From Methylobacterium nonmethylotrophicum (GTDB taxonomy: Bacteria; Pseudomonadota; Alphaproteobacteria; Rhizobiales; Beijerinckiaceae), in assembly GCF_004745635.1 (NCBI RefSeq), contig NZ_SRLB01000024.1:1-64000 (forward strand): 64,000 nucleotides of DNA, read 5' to 3'. The notes under the pieces are model-generated. The model searched no databases, had not been told where the DNA came from, and was given only the letters and a program-made list of their open reading frames with translations. A program made the position numbers and the translations under genes. Below, in pieces: positions 8,375 through 18,300 of the stretch. Each line of letters begins with the position of its first letter. Within the stretch, counting starts at the first letter, position 1.

Positions 8375-9310
8375 ATGATCCCTCCTCTCATCGCCTACAA
8401 GTCGGATCCGGTCCGCGGCGCCGTCTGGCACGACATCTTCGCGCGCGAGGCGCCGGACCTGCGCCTCGTCGACTGGACGCCGGACGGCGAGGCCGCCGAG
8501 GCCCGCTTCCTCGTCGCCTGGACGCCGCCGCCGGACCTGCCCCGCGCGATGCCGCGGCTGGAGGCTCTGTTCTGCATCGGGGCCGGCATCGACCACCTGC
8601 CCGTCCGCGAGCTGCCGCCGGCCGTGCAGGTGGTTCGGATGGTCGACCCGAACCTCACCGCCTCGATGGTCGAGTACGTCGTGATGGCGGTGCTGGCGCT
8701 CCACCGCGACCTGCCGTTCTACCGCATCGAGCAGGCCGGAGGGCGCTGGACCCCGCGGCCGGTCAAGCCGGCCGCGGAGCGCCGGGTCGGCATCATGGGT
8801 CTCGGGGTGCTCGGCCAGGCGGCGGCGCGGGCGGTCGCCGGGTTCGGCTTCCCGGTCCGCGGGTGGAGCGCCTCGCCCAAGGCCCTCGACGGGGTCGAGA
8901 CCTTCGCGGGCGACGACGCCCTGGGCGCGTTCCTGTCCGGCACCGACATCCTGGTCTGCCTGCTGCCGCTCACCGCGGCGACGCGGGGCCTCCTCGACGG
9001 CGACCTGTTCGCCCGCCTGAGCCCCGGCGCCGGGCTGGTGAATGCCGGCCGCGGCGGGCACGTCGTCGAGGCCGATCTCGTCGCCGCGCTCGAGGGCGGC
9101 CGGCTCTCGGGCGCCGTCCTCGACGTGCTGGCGACGGAACCGCCCCCGGCCGGCCACCCCCTCCTCGCCCATCCCCGGGTGATCGCGACCCCGCACGTGG
9201 CGAGCGCCACGCAGCCGGCCGGCGCCGCCCGGCAGGTGATCCAGGGCGTGCGCGCCCATCTGCGCGGCGAGCCGATCCCGCACGCCGTCGACCGCTCGCA
9301 GGGATACTGA
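8375..9310 (+). CDS. D-2-hydroxyacid dehydrogenase (glyoxylate/hydroxypyruvate reductase A type)
   Basis: I chose the ATG at 8375 (MIPPLIAYKSD, 311 residues), which has a ribosome-binding site. The open frame from 8282 adds 31 low-complexity residues. The Rossmann motif is visible as VGIMGLGVLGQAAARAVAGF. The substrate loop and catalytic arginine region are in LVNAGRGGHVVEADLVAALE, and the late histidine is in IATPHVASAT. The protein resembles GhrA-type NAD(P)H-dependent reductases of glyoxylate and hydroxypyruvate. It is divergent from the catabolic operon and may be coregulated with it. Confidence 0.87.
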   Translation: MIPPLIAYKSDPVRGAVWHDIFAREAPDLRLVDWTPDGEAAEARFLVAWTPPPDLPRAMPRLEALFCIGAGIDHLPVRELPPAVQVVRMVDPNLTASMVEYVVMAVLALHRDLPFYRIEQAGGRWTPRPVKPAAERRVGIMGLGVLGQAAARAVAGFGFPVRGWSASPKALDGVETFAGDDALGAFLSGTDILVCLLPLTAATRGLLDGDLFARLSPGAGLVNAGRGGHVVEADLVAALEGGRLSGAVLDVLATEPPPAGHPLLAHPRVIATPHVASATQPAGAARQVIQGVRAHLRGEPIPHAVDRSQGY

Positions 9311-9418
9311 GACGGTCGCCAGTCTCAGGTCGGATCGCGGGAAGGACCGGCGGCCCGCGCGGGCCCCCGGCCCCACCCTTGCGGGCACCTCGCGCCCTCC
9401 CGATCTCAGGGTGCGCCG

Positions 9419-11713
9419 ATGGCCCCGTTCGCCGCCCCTCCCCGTTCCCGCTCGCCCGACGCCCTCGCCGGGTCGATCGAGCGCGTCACCTTCCACAACG
9501 CCGAGAGCGGGTTCTGCGTCCTGAAGGTCAAGGCGCGGGGCCGGCGCGATCTCGTGGCGGTGATCGGCCACGCGCCGGCGGTGGCGGCGGGCGAGTGGGT
9601 GACCGCCACCGGCGCCTGGGTCAGCGACCGCGAGCACGGGCTGCAGTTTCGCGCCGACACGATGGCGGCGACGCCGCCGACCGGCGTCGAGGGCATCGCG
9701 CGCTACCTCGCCTCTGGCCAGATGCGCGGCATCGGGCCGGAGATGGCCAAGCGCATCGTCAGGGCCTTCGGGGCCGACACCTTCGCGGTGATCGAGGCGG
9801 CGCCTGAGCGCCTGACCGAGGTCTCGGGGATCGGCCCGACCCGGGCCGCGCGGATCACCGCGGCCTGGGCCGAGCACAAGGTGGTGCGCGAGATCATGGT
9901 GTTCCTGCACGCCCACGGCGTCGGTACCGCCCGGGCGGTCCGGATCTTCAAGACCTACGGCACCGAGGCGGTCGCGGTGATGACCGAGGACCCCTACCGC
10001 CTCGCCCGGGATGTGAAGGGCATCGGCTTTCGCACGGCGGACGCCATCGCGGCCCGGCTCGGCCTGCCGCCGACCGCGCCCGAACGCCTGCGCGCGGGCC
10101 TCGCCTACGCGCTCCAGGCCGCCATGGATGACGGCCACTGCGCCCTGCCGGTACCGGACCTGATCGCCCGCGCAGCCGAGCTGCTCGCCGTCGATGCGGG
10201 CCTCCTGCGCACCGCCCTCGTCGACGAGATCGGCGGCAAGTCAGTGGTGATGGACACGATCGGCGAGATTCCTCACCTCTTCCTGCGCGGCCTGCACGCG
10301 GCCGAATCCGCCATCGCCGAGCGGGTGATCGCCCTCGACGACGCCCCCCTGCCCTGGGACGAGATCGACACGGGCGCGGCCTTGGCCAGGGTCGAGGCCG
10401 AGACCGGTCGGCCGCTCTCGCCCTCGCAGCGCGCCGCCGCCGCGACGCTGCTCCACGCCAAGGTCGCGGTGATGACCGGCGGCCCCGGCGTCGGCAAGAC
10501 CAGCACCCTCGACGCGCTGCTGCGGGTGCTGGCGGATTCGCAGGCCGAGGTGCTGCTCGCCGCCCCGACCGGCCGGGCCGCCAAGCGGATGAGCGAGCAG
10601 ACCGGCCGCGAGGCAAAAACCATCCACCGCCTGCTCGAGATCGACCCGCGCCACGGCGGCTTCCAGAGGGACGAGCACAGCCCCTTGGCTTGCGACCTCC
10701 TGGTGCTGGACGAGGCCTCGATGATCGACGTGCCGCTGATGAACGCCCTCACCCGGGCGATTCCGCGCCACGCCGCGCTCTGGCTTGTCGGCGACGTCGA
10801 CCAGCTCCCCTCGGTCGGCCCCGGGAGGGTGCTGGCCGACGTGATCGATTCGGGCCGCGTCGCGGTGGCGCGCCTGACGGAGGTGTTTCGCCAGGCGGCC
10901 GAGAGCCGGATCGTCACGGGCGCCCACCGGATCAATGCCGGGCGGGTGCCGGAAGGCGCGGAGACGCCGGACGGCGACTTCTTCGTGGTGAGGATCGACG
11001 ATCCCGAAATCGGGGCCGAGAAGCTCGTCGAGATCGTCACCCGCCGCATCCCGCGCCGCTTCGGCCTCGACCCGGTCAAGGACGTGCAGGTGCTCTGCCC
11101 GATGACCCGCGGGGCCTTGGGCAGCCGCCACCTCAACCAGGCGCTCCAGCGGGTCCTGAATCCGGACCCGCCGGTCTCGGTCGAGCGCTTCGGCTGGGTC
11201 TTCGCCCCCGGCGACCGGGTGATGGTGGGCCAGAACGACTACGACCGCGAGGTCTTCAACGGCGACCTCGGGGTGGTGCTGCGGGTCGATCCGGAAGAAG
11301 GATCGCTGGTCGCGGGCTTCGACGGGCGCGAGGTGACCTGGCCGTTCGAGGAGCTCGATGCCTTGAGCCCGGCCTACGCCATCACCATCCACAAGTCGCA
11401 AGGATCGGAATACCCCGCCGTGGTGATCCCGGTGGCCATGCAGCACTACACGATGCTCGCCCGCAACCTGCTCTACACGGGCGTGACCCGCGGCAAGCGG
11501 CTGGTGGTGCTGGTGGCCCAACCGAAGGCCGTGGCGATCGCGGTGAGGGGCGGGGCCAAGCCGCGCTTCACGAAGCTGGCGGAGTGGTTGCAGCGGCCGG
11601 TGAGAAAACAGGCAGGACGGCGGAGTCCCGGCGTGTCCATCTCCTCGCCCTCCCCTTTCCCGGAAGGCTGGAGCAAAGCGGAAGGAGATCCGGGAAAGGG
11701 GAGCACTTCATGA
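9419..11713 (+). CDS. recD2: RecD2-like ATP-dependent DNA helicase
   Basis: 764 residues. The N-terminus has an OB-like segment and tandem helix-hairpin-helix motifs (MRGIGPEMAKRIVRAFG and VSGIGPTRAARI, about residues 98-145), as in RecD2 of bacteria lacking RecBC. SF1B helicase motifs follow: Walker A GGPGVGKTSTLDAL (about 357), Walker B LLVLDEASMIDV (about 430), a Q-loop LVGDVDQLPSVGPG, and the C-terminal motif YAITIHKSQGSEYPAVV with LLYTGVTRGKR. It is a 5'-3' helicase expected to act in DNA repair. The last 20 or so residues are encoded by an inverted repeat (11650-11703) and are probably not part of the conserved fold. Confidence 0.93.
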   Translation: MAPFAAPPRSRSPDALAGSIERVTFHNAESGFCVLKVKARGRRDLVAVIGHAPAVAAGEWVTATGAWVSDREHGLQFRADTMAATPPTGVEGIARYLASGQMRGIGPEMAKRIVRAFGADTFAVIEAAPERLTEVSGIGPTRAARITAAWAEHKVVREIMVFLHAHGVGTARAVRIFKTYGTEAVAVMTEDPYRLARDVKGIGFRTADAIAARLGLPPTAPERLRAGLAYALQAAMDDGHCALPVPDLIARAAELLAVDAGLLRTALVDEIGGKSVVMDTIGEIPHLFLRGLHAAESAIAERVIALDDAPLPWDEIDTGAALARVEAETGRPLSPSQRAAAATLLHAKVAVMTGGPGVGKTSTLDALLRVLADSQAEVLLAAPTGRAAKRMSEQTGREAKTIHRLLEIDPRHGGFQRDEHSPLACDLLVLDEASMIDVPLMNALTRAIPRHAALWLVGDVDQLPSVGPGRVLADVIDSGRVAVARLTEVFRQAAESRIVTGAHRINAGRVPEGAETPDGDFFVVRIDDPEIGAEKLVEIVTRRIPRRFGLDPVKDVQVLCPMTRGALGSRHLNQALQRVLNPDPPVSVERFGWVFAPGDRVMVGQNDYDREVFNGDLGVVLRVDPEEGSLVAGFDGREVTWPFEELDALSPAYAITIHKSQGSEYPAVVIPVAMQHYTMLARNLLYTGVTRGKRLVVLVAQPKAVAIAVRGGAKPRFTKLAEWLQRPVRKQAGRRSPGVSISSPSPFPEGWSKAEGDPGKGSTS
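11650..11703. repeat. Perfect 15-bp inverted repeat inside the 3' end of recD2
   Basis: The arms 11650-11664 (ctcccctttcccgga) and 11689-11703 (tccgggaaaggggag) are exact reverse complements around a 24-base loop. The structure ends 8 bases before the recD2 stop. It could be a terminator or a dispersed REP-like element that has been absorbed into the reading frame. Confidence 0.7.
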
Positions 11714-11723
11714 AAGTGGTGGG

Positions 11724-12260
11724 TCAATATCCCTTCTTCACCTCGGCCAGGGCCCGGGTCAGCCCCTCCGCCACGGTCTGCCGCTCCACCGGCGACGCAT
11801 CGCGGGCGACGAGCACCCGCTGGCCGCGCGACACGAAGGCCAGCGACAACAGCCCGTACTCCTCGTCCTCGACCTTGTGCAGCCGCGTCCAGAGCGGGTT
11901 GAAGCGCCACTCGGCGCGCTCGCCGCGATGGCTGACGCGGGCGACCAGCACCTCGATCTGGCTGATCACCACCTCCTCGAAGGAGCGGCCGCGCCGGGCG
12001 TTGAGGGTGAGGGCGAACCACAGGGCCGCGACGTCGAGGCCGAAGAAGCCCGTGACCGGCCACATCCCCATCTGCAGGAAGGCGATGCCCGTCACCAGGG
12101 CGACGGCGCCGAAGAACCCCATGACCACCCGGAAGCCGAGGCGCGACAGCGAGCGATGCGGCCGGATGGTCGCGGAATAGACGGGACGCTCGATCGCGTC
12201 GGGGTCCCGCCCGTAGGGGTGCCGCGCGCCTGCGTCGTCCGGTTCCTTGCCGCTCGCCAT
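11724..12260 (-). CDS. DUF2244 domain membrane protein
   Basis: 178 residues with two adjacent hydrophobic segments (RVVMGFFGAVALVTGIAF and MWPVTGFFGLDVAALWFALT, about residues 43-85). A polar C-terminal domain follows (SQIEVLVARVSHRG, then EWRFNPLWTRL). This is the DUF2244 arrangement, a family of inner-membrane proteins of unknown role that is common in alphaproteobacteria. It is divergent from nth with only 20 bp between the starts, so the two genes have overlapping promoters. It converges on recD2. Confidence 0.85.
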   Translation of the reverse strand: MASGKEPDDAGARHPYGRDPDAIERPVYSATIRPHRSLSRLGFRVVMGFFGAVALVTGIAFLQMGMWPVTGFFGLDVAALWFALTLNARRGRSFEEVVISQIEVLVARVSHRGERAEWRFNPLWTRLHKVEDEEYGLLSLAFVSRGQRVLVARDASPVERQTVAEGLTRALAEVKKGY

Positions 12261-12280
12261 GCCCGCAATATAAGGCGCGC

Positions 12281-13051
12281 ATGACTCGCCGGAAGCAGGC
12301 CGCCCCCGACAAAATCACCGCACCTGCCGAGGTGGGGCTTGCGAAGGCAGGGCCCGCGAAGGCGGGGCTTGTGAAGCCCCTGACCGCCCGCGCGACCACG
12401 CCGGAGCCGGTCGACGCCGCGACCCTCGCCGAGATCTTCGCGCGGTTGAGCGCCGCCAACCCGGAGCCGCGCTCCGATCTCGACTACCTCAACCCCTACA
12501 CGCTCCTCGTCGCGGTGGTGCTCTCCGCCCAGGCAACCGACAGGAGCGTCAACCTCGCCACCGCGCCGCTCTTCGCGCGCGCCGACAACCCGGCCGCGAT
12601 GCTGGCCCTCGGCGAGGAGACGGTGCGCCACCACATCCGGACGATCGGGCTGTTCAACACCAAGGCCAAGAACGTCATCGCGCTCTCGCGCATCCTGATC
12701 GAGGAGCATGGCGGCGCGGTGCCGCGTATCCGGGAGCACCTGGAGGTGCTTCCCGGCGTCGGCAGGAAGACCGCGAGCGTGGTGCTCAACGTCGCCTTCG
12801 GCGAGCCGACCATCGCGGTCGACACCCACATCTTCCGGGTCTCGAACCGCGTGCCGCTGGCGCCCGGCAGCACCACCGACAAGGTCCAGGCGGGGCTGGA
12901 AGCGATCGTGCCCGAGCCCTACCGCCTCAACGCCCATCACTGGCTGATCCTGCACGGGCGCTACGTCTGCAAGGCGCGCAAGCCCGAATGCTGGCGCTGC
13001 CCGATCGCCGACCTGTGCCGGTACCCGGACAAGACGCCCGGGACAGGTTGA
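12281..13051 (+). CDS. nth: Endonuclease III (DNA glycosylase/AP lyase)
   Basis: 256 residues, longer than E. coli Nth (about 211) because of an Ala/Lys/Pro-rich N-terminal tail that contains a short internal repeat (GLAKAGPAKAGLVK). The helix-hairpin-helix with the catalytic lysine is LPGVGRKTASVVLNVAFG. The catalytic aspartate is in AVDTHIFRVSNR. The 4Fe-4S cluster ligands C230, C237, C240 and C246 have the canonical C-x6-C-x2-C-x5-C spacing. It removes oxidised pyrimidines in base-excision repair. Confidence 0.95.
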   Translation: MTRRKQAAPDKITAPAEVGLAKAGPAKAGLVKPLTARATTPEPVDAATLAEIFARLSAANPEPRSDLDYLNPYTLLVAVVLSAQATDRSVNLATAPLFARADNPAAMLALGEETVRHHIRTIGLFNTKAKNVIALSRILIEEHGGAVPRIREHLEVLPGVGRKTASVVLNVAFGEPTIAVDTHIFRVSNRVPLAPGSTTDKVQAGLEAIVPEPYRLNAHHWLILHGRYVCKARKPECWRCPIADLCRYPDKTPGTG

Positions 13052-13093
13052 GGGCCGGCTTGCCCGCGTCTCCGAATCTGGTATCCTTGCGTC

Positions 13094-13525
13094 ATGATGA
13101 TGCCCCGCCCTCTCGCAAGGCTGCTCGCCGCGGTGATCGTGATGATCGCCGCAGGCGTCGGCGCGTCGGTGGTCGGGGCGTCGTCGGCCCAGGCCCATCA
13201 GGGCCATGCGCATCAGGGGCACGCCCACCACGCGACCTCCGTCGACGCGCCAGCCGCGACGGCACCGGTCCTCGCCGAGGCGCGCATCGCCGCGGAGGGT
13301 CCGCGCCGCATCCTGGCCGCTTCGGACGAGGCACCGGCTGCGCGTCCCTGCAACGGGCTGTGCTGCCTCATGAGCGCCTCCTGTTGCGTGCCCGGGCTGT
13401 TGCCGGACGGTCTGGCGGCGATTCCAGCCCTCACCGTCGCCCGGCGCCTGATGGCCGGCGAGGACGCGTTGCCCGCCGGCATCGTGCCGGATTCCCCCGC
13501 CCGACCCCCAAGACCCTTCGCCTGA
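13094..13525 (+). CDS. Small exported histidine- and cysteine-containing protein
   Basis: 143 residues. A signal peptide (hydrophobic LAAVIVMIAAGVGASVVG) is followed directly by a repeated histidine motif (AHQGHAHQGHAHH) and later a cysteine cluster (CNGLCCLMSASCC). The tail is Pro/Arg-rich. I do not recognise a family. The His and Cys clusters, export signal and position immediately before an RND heavy-metal efflux operon suggest periplasmic metal binding or sensing. This is an inference from composition and context. Confidence 0.65.
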   Translation: MMMPRPLARLLAAVIVMIAAGVGASVVGASSAQAHQGHAHQGHAHHATSVDAPAATAPVLAEARIAAEGPRRILAASDEAPAARPCNGLCCLMSASCCVPGLLPDGLAAIPALTVARRLMAGEDALPAGIVPDSPARPPRPFA

Positions 13526-13614
13526 CGCCCGCGTCCCGCGCCGACGCGCCGCCCTGACGGGTGGGGTCGCCCGCGGGCGCGCAAAGCTGTACGCTCGCGA
13601 AGGTTCCCTCCCCG

Positions 13615-15339
13615 ATGTCTCCGTTCCGGTTGACGGCCGCGCCGCGTGCGTGGGCCGTGGCGCTCGCCCTGTCGGCGCTGCCGTTCCTCTCGCCCCTCGC
13701 CCGCGCCCACGAGGGCCACGACGACGGCGCCCCGAAGGCGCCGATCTCGAAGACCATCGCGCCGCGGGGCGCGGCGGCCTCCGCGGCCTTCGAACTCGTG
13801 GCGATTCCGAAGGGCGAGGCGATCGTCTTCTATCTCGACCGCTTCGCCACCGGCGAGCCGATCACCGACGCCACTCTGGAGGTCGAGACGCCGGCCGGCC
13901 CCGCCACGGCCGAGGCCGCCGCGGACGGCAGCTACCGCCTTCCCGCGCCCTGGCTGGTCAAGCGGGACCCGAAGGACGACCATCTCGACCTCGTCGTCAC
14001 GGTGACAGCCGGCGCCGACGTGGACGTGCTGCCTCTCACGGTCGCGCTGCCGGCGGCCGGCGCACCGGCCGCCGAGGCCGGGCACGCCGAGGAGGGCTGG
14101 CTCCACCGGCTCACCGAGCTCCTGACCGACCGGCTCGCCGCGCGCGACCCGGGCGCCGGCCTCGCCGCGGCCGGGGGCTTTTTGCTGGGCCTCGCCGCCA
14201 TGGGGCTGATGCGGGCCGGGCGCCGGGTGCCCGTCCTCGCCGTGCTGGTGCTCGCCGCCACGCTCGTGCTCGGCGCCGCGGCCTTTGCCCACGAGGGCGA
14301 TCATCCGGAGAGCCGCATGGCCTTCGCACCGCCGCCCGCCGACCTCGCCCAGCGCCTGCCCGACGGGGCGGTGTTCGTGCCCAAACCGACCCAGCGCCTG
14401 CTGTCCCTGCGCACCGTGATCGCGGCCGAGGACAGCTACCGCCGTACCGTCTCGCTCCCCGGCCGCATCATCCCGGACCCGAATGCCAGCGGCGTGGTGC
14501 AATCCTCCGTCGGCGGGCGCCTGGCGCCGCCGCCTTCCGGCACCTTCCCGCGCCTCGGCACGAAGGTGAGCCCGGGCGAGGTGCTGGCCCTCGTCACCCC
14601 GCCGGTGCAGCGGGTCGACCAGTCGGACATGCGCCAGCGCCAGGGCGAGCTGGACCAGCAGATCGCCATCGTGCAGCGCCGGGTCGACCGCTTCCTCAAG
14701 CTCGCGCCGAGCGGCGCGGTCTCGCAGGTGCAGCTCGAGGAGGCGCAGGACGAGCTGAAGGGCCTGAAGGATCGCCGCACCGCCCTCGACCGCATCCGCC
14801 AGGAGCCCGAGGTGCTGGTCGCTCCCGTGGGCGGCGTGATCGCCGAGGCCGCGGCGGTGGCCGGCCAGATGGCCGCTTCCGGCCAGATGGTCTTTCAGAT
14901 CGTCGACCCCGGAAAGCTCTGGGTCGAGGCGCTGAGCTTCGACGCCCTGACGCCGGCGTCGGATGCCACCGCGCGGCTTGCCGACGGGCGCAGCCTGCCG
15001 CTGGCCTACCAGGGCGCGGGGCTCGCCGACCGCAACCAGGCGATCCCGGTCCAGTTCGGGATCCGGGGTGGGTCCGAGGGCCTGCGGGTCGGGCAGTTCG
15101 TCACCGTGCTCGCCGCGACCGATACCGAGCAGCGCGGCCTTGCTGTGCCGCGGGCGAGCGTGGTGCGCACCGCCAACGGCCAGGACGTCGTCTACGCCCA
15201 CACGGCCGCCGAGCGCTACGAGGCCAGGCCCGTGCGGGTCGCGCCCCTCGACGGGACCCGGGTCCTGGTCGAGGCCGGGGTGAAGCCCGGCACCCGCGTG
15301 GTGGTCCAGGGCGCCGAGCTGCTGGACCAGGTCCGGTAG
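13615..15339 (+). CDS. RND efflux periplasmic adaptor subunit (HlyD/CusB type)
   Basis: I chose the ATG at 13615 (574 residues, MSPFRLTAAP, giving a clean signal peptide ending before AHEGHDDG). A GTG at 13561 is less likely. About 140 residues of periplasmic beta domain follow, then a hydrophobic pair (GFLLGLAAMGLM and VPVLAVLVLAATLVLG). A second AHEGD motif comes next, followed by a classic membrane-fusion-protein region: barrel-sandwich halves around the coiled coil MRQRQGELDQQIAIVQRR (about residues 340-360), then the lipoyl half VLVAPVGGVIAEAAAVAGQ. It links the inner-membrane pump to an outer-membrane channel. The metal is not evident. The pump gene starts 12 bp downstream. Confidence 0.87.
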   Translation: MSPFRLTAAPRAWAVALALSALPFLSPLARAHEGHDDGAPKAPISKTIAPRGAAASAAFELVAIPKGEAIVFYLDRFATGEPITDATLEVETPAGPATAEAAADGSYRLPAPWLVKRDPKDDHLDLVVTVTAGADVDVLPLTVALPAAGAPAAEAGHAEEGWLHRLTELLTDRLAARDPGAGLAAAGGFLLGLAAMGLMRAGRRVPVLAVLVLAATLVLGAAAFAHEGDHPESRMAFAPPPADLAQRLPDGAVFVPKPTQRLLSLRTVIAAEDSYRRTVSLPGRIIPDPNASGVVQSSVGGRLAPPPSGTFPRLGTKVSPGEVLALVTPPVQRVDQSDMRQRQGELDQQIAIVQRRVDRFLKLAPSGAVSQVQLEEAQDELKGLKDRRTALDRIRQEPEVLVAPVGGVIAEAAAVAGQMAASGQMVFQIVDPGKLWVEALSFDALTPASDATARLADGRSLPLAYQGAGLADRNQAIPVQFGIRGGSEGLRVGQFVTVLAATDTEQRGLAVPRASVVRTANGQDVVYAHTAAERYEARPVRVAPLDGTRVLVEAGVKPGTRVVVQGAELLDQVR

Positions 15340-15351
15340 GGAGAGACCCCG

Positions 15352-18300
15352 ATGTTCTCCGTCCTGGTCACGCAGTCGCTGCGCAATCGCCTCCTGGTGC
15401 TGGCGCTGGCCCTCGTGCTGGTGCTCTACGGCGCCGTCAGCCTCACCCGGCTCCCGGTCGACGTCTTTCCCGACCTCAACCGCCCGACCGTCACCATCAT
15501 GACCGAGGCCGAGGGCTACGCGCCCCCGGAGGTCGAGCAGATGGTGACCTATCCGATCGAGACTCGGCTCAACGGCCTGCCGGGCGTGACCCGGGTGCGC
15601 TCGGTCTCGGGCGTCGGCCTGTCGGTGGTCTACGTCGAGTTCGCCTGGGGCACCGACATCTACCGCAACCGCCAGCAGGTCGCCGAGCGCCTGAGCCTGG
15701 TGCAGGACCAGCTCCCCCGCGGGGTGACGCCCCAGATGGGGCCGGTCTCCTCGATCATGGGCCAGGTGCTGCTGATCGCGGTCACGGGCGAGACCCTGTC
15801 GTCGATGGAGCTGCGCGAGACCGCCGACTTCGTGCTCCGCCCCCGCCTCCTCAACCTGCCGGGCGTCGCCCAGGTGATCCCGATCGGCGGCGAGGTGCGC
15901 CAGTTCCGGGTCGCCCCGAACCCGGCGGCAATGCGGGCGCTCGGCGTCACCAACGCCCAGCTCGAGGCGGCGCTCCAGCAATTCGGCACCAATGCCGGCG
16001 GCGGCTTCACCGACCAGTATTCCCGCGAGTACCTGATCCGGAACATCGCCCGCACGATGAGCCTGGAGGACTTGGCGGACCTGGTGGTGGGCGCCGCCAG
16101 CAGCGCCCCGGTACGCCTGCGGCAGGTGGCGGAGGTCTCCTTCGCCCCCAAGGCCAAGCGCGGCGAGGGCGGCTACCAGGGCCGGCCGGCGGTGCTCGTC
16201 TCGGTCGAGAAGCAACCGGACGTCGACACCGTGGCGCTGACCCGCACCATCGAGGCGGCGCTCAAGAACATCGCGCCCTCCCTCCCCGCCGGCATCGTGG
16301 CCGACCGGATCCTGTTCCGCCAGGCCGACTTCATCGAGACCTCGATCGGCAACGTCGAGCGGGTGCTCGTCGAGGCGATCGCCGTTGTGGCGCTCGTGCT
16401 GTTCGCGTTCCTCTTGAACGTCCGCACCACCCTGATCTCGCTGACGGCGATCCCGGTCTCGATCCTGACCACCGCGCTGGTCTTCCACCTGCTCGGGCTG
16501 TCGATCAACACCATGACGCTGGGCGGGCTCGCCATCGCCATCGGCGAGCTCGTCGACGACGCGGTGGTCGACGTCGAGAACATCTTTCGGCGGCTTCGCG
16601 AGAACCGGGCCGCCGGGAACCCGCGCTCGGTCTTCGACGTGGTGGTGGCGGCCTCGAACGAGGTGCGCTCCGGCATCGTCTACGCCACGGCGATCATCGT
16701 CCTGGTCTTCGTGCCGCTCTTCGCCCTGTCGGGCATCGAGGGGCGGCTCTTCGCGCCGCTGGGCCAGGCCTACATCGTGTCGATCCTGGCGAGCCTCGTC
16801 GTCTCGATCACCGTGACGCCGGTCCTCGCCTCCTGGCTCCTGCCCGGCCTGAAGAGCCTGGAGGAGCACGAGAGCCGCTTCATCCGCTGGCTCAAGCGCG
16901 GCAACGAGGCGGCCCTGCGGGCGGCGTTTCGCCACCAGCGCCTCCTCGCCGGCGCGGTCGCCGGCCTGGTCGTGGCGGCGGGGCTCGCCGCCTCGCAATT
17001 GCCGCGGGCCTTCCTGCCGCCCTTCAACGAGGGCTCGTTCACCGTGACCATCGCCTTCACCCCCGGCATCTCGCTCACCGAGAGCAGCCGGGTGGGCGCC
17101 GTCGCCGAGCGGCTGCTGATGGAGATTCCCGAGGTTGCGGCGGTCGGCCGCCGCACCGGCCGGGCCGAGCTCGACGAGCATGCGGAAGGCGTCCACTCCT
17201 CCGACCTGGAGGTGGCGTTGAAGGGCGGCGGGCGGCCGAAGGCGGAACTCGTGGCGGAGATCCGCCGGCGCCTCGCGGCGCTGCCGGTCTCGGTCAATGT
17301 CGGCCAGCCGATCTCGCACCGGCTCGACCACATGCTGTCCGGCGTCCGGGCCGAGATCGCCCTGAAGATCTTCGGCGAGGATCTCGATGCCCTGCGGCGG
17401 GTGGCGGCCTCGTTGCAGGAGCGGATGCGGACGATCCCCGGCCTCGCCGACCTGCAGGTCGAGAAGCAGACCCGGATCCCGCAGCTCGAGATCCGGGTCG
17501 ATTACGGGCGGGCGGCGCTCTACGGGGTGCAGCCGGCGGCGCTCGTCGAGCAGATCAGCCGGCTCTCCAACGGGCGCCTGGTCTCGACGGTGGTCGACGG
17601 CACCCGCCGCTTCGACGTGGTGCTGCGCCTCCCCGAGGCGCAACGCACCACCACGGGTCTCGGCGACCTCCTGGTCGAGACGCCGTCCGGCTGGGTGCCG
17701 GCGCGCCAGCTCGCCGACATCCGCGAGACCGACGGGCCGAACCAGATCCTGCGCGAGGACGGCCGCCGGCGCCTCGTCGTGATGGCGAACACGACGGCAG
17801 AGGCCGACATGGGAGCGATCGTCGCGGGCATCCGCCGGGCTGTCGACGCCGAGACCCTGCCGCCCGGGGCGTTCACCAGCCTCGAGGGCACCTTCCAGGC
17901 GCAGGAAGAGGCGAGCCGCACCATCGGGGCCCTGTCGCTGGTCTCGCTCGGGCTGATCTTCGCGCTCCTCGCCAGCCGCTACCGCTCCGCCGTGCTGGCG
18001 CTGATCATCCTGGGCAGCGTGCCCCTCGCGCTGATCGGCTCGGTGGCGGCGCTCTGGCTCGCCGGGCAGCCGCTCTCGGTCGCCTCGATGATCGGCTTCA
18101 TCACGCTCACCGGCATCGCGGCCCGCAACGGCATCCTGAAGGTCAGCCACTGCCTGAACCTGGCGCTGCACGAGGGCGTGCCGTTCGGGCCGGACCTCGT
18201 GGTTCGGGGCAGCCTCGAGCGGCTGACCCCGGTGCTGATGACGGCGCTTTCGGCCGGCGTCGCCCTGGTGCCGCTGCTGACCGATGGGGCGAGCCCCGGC

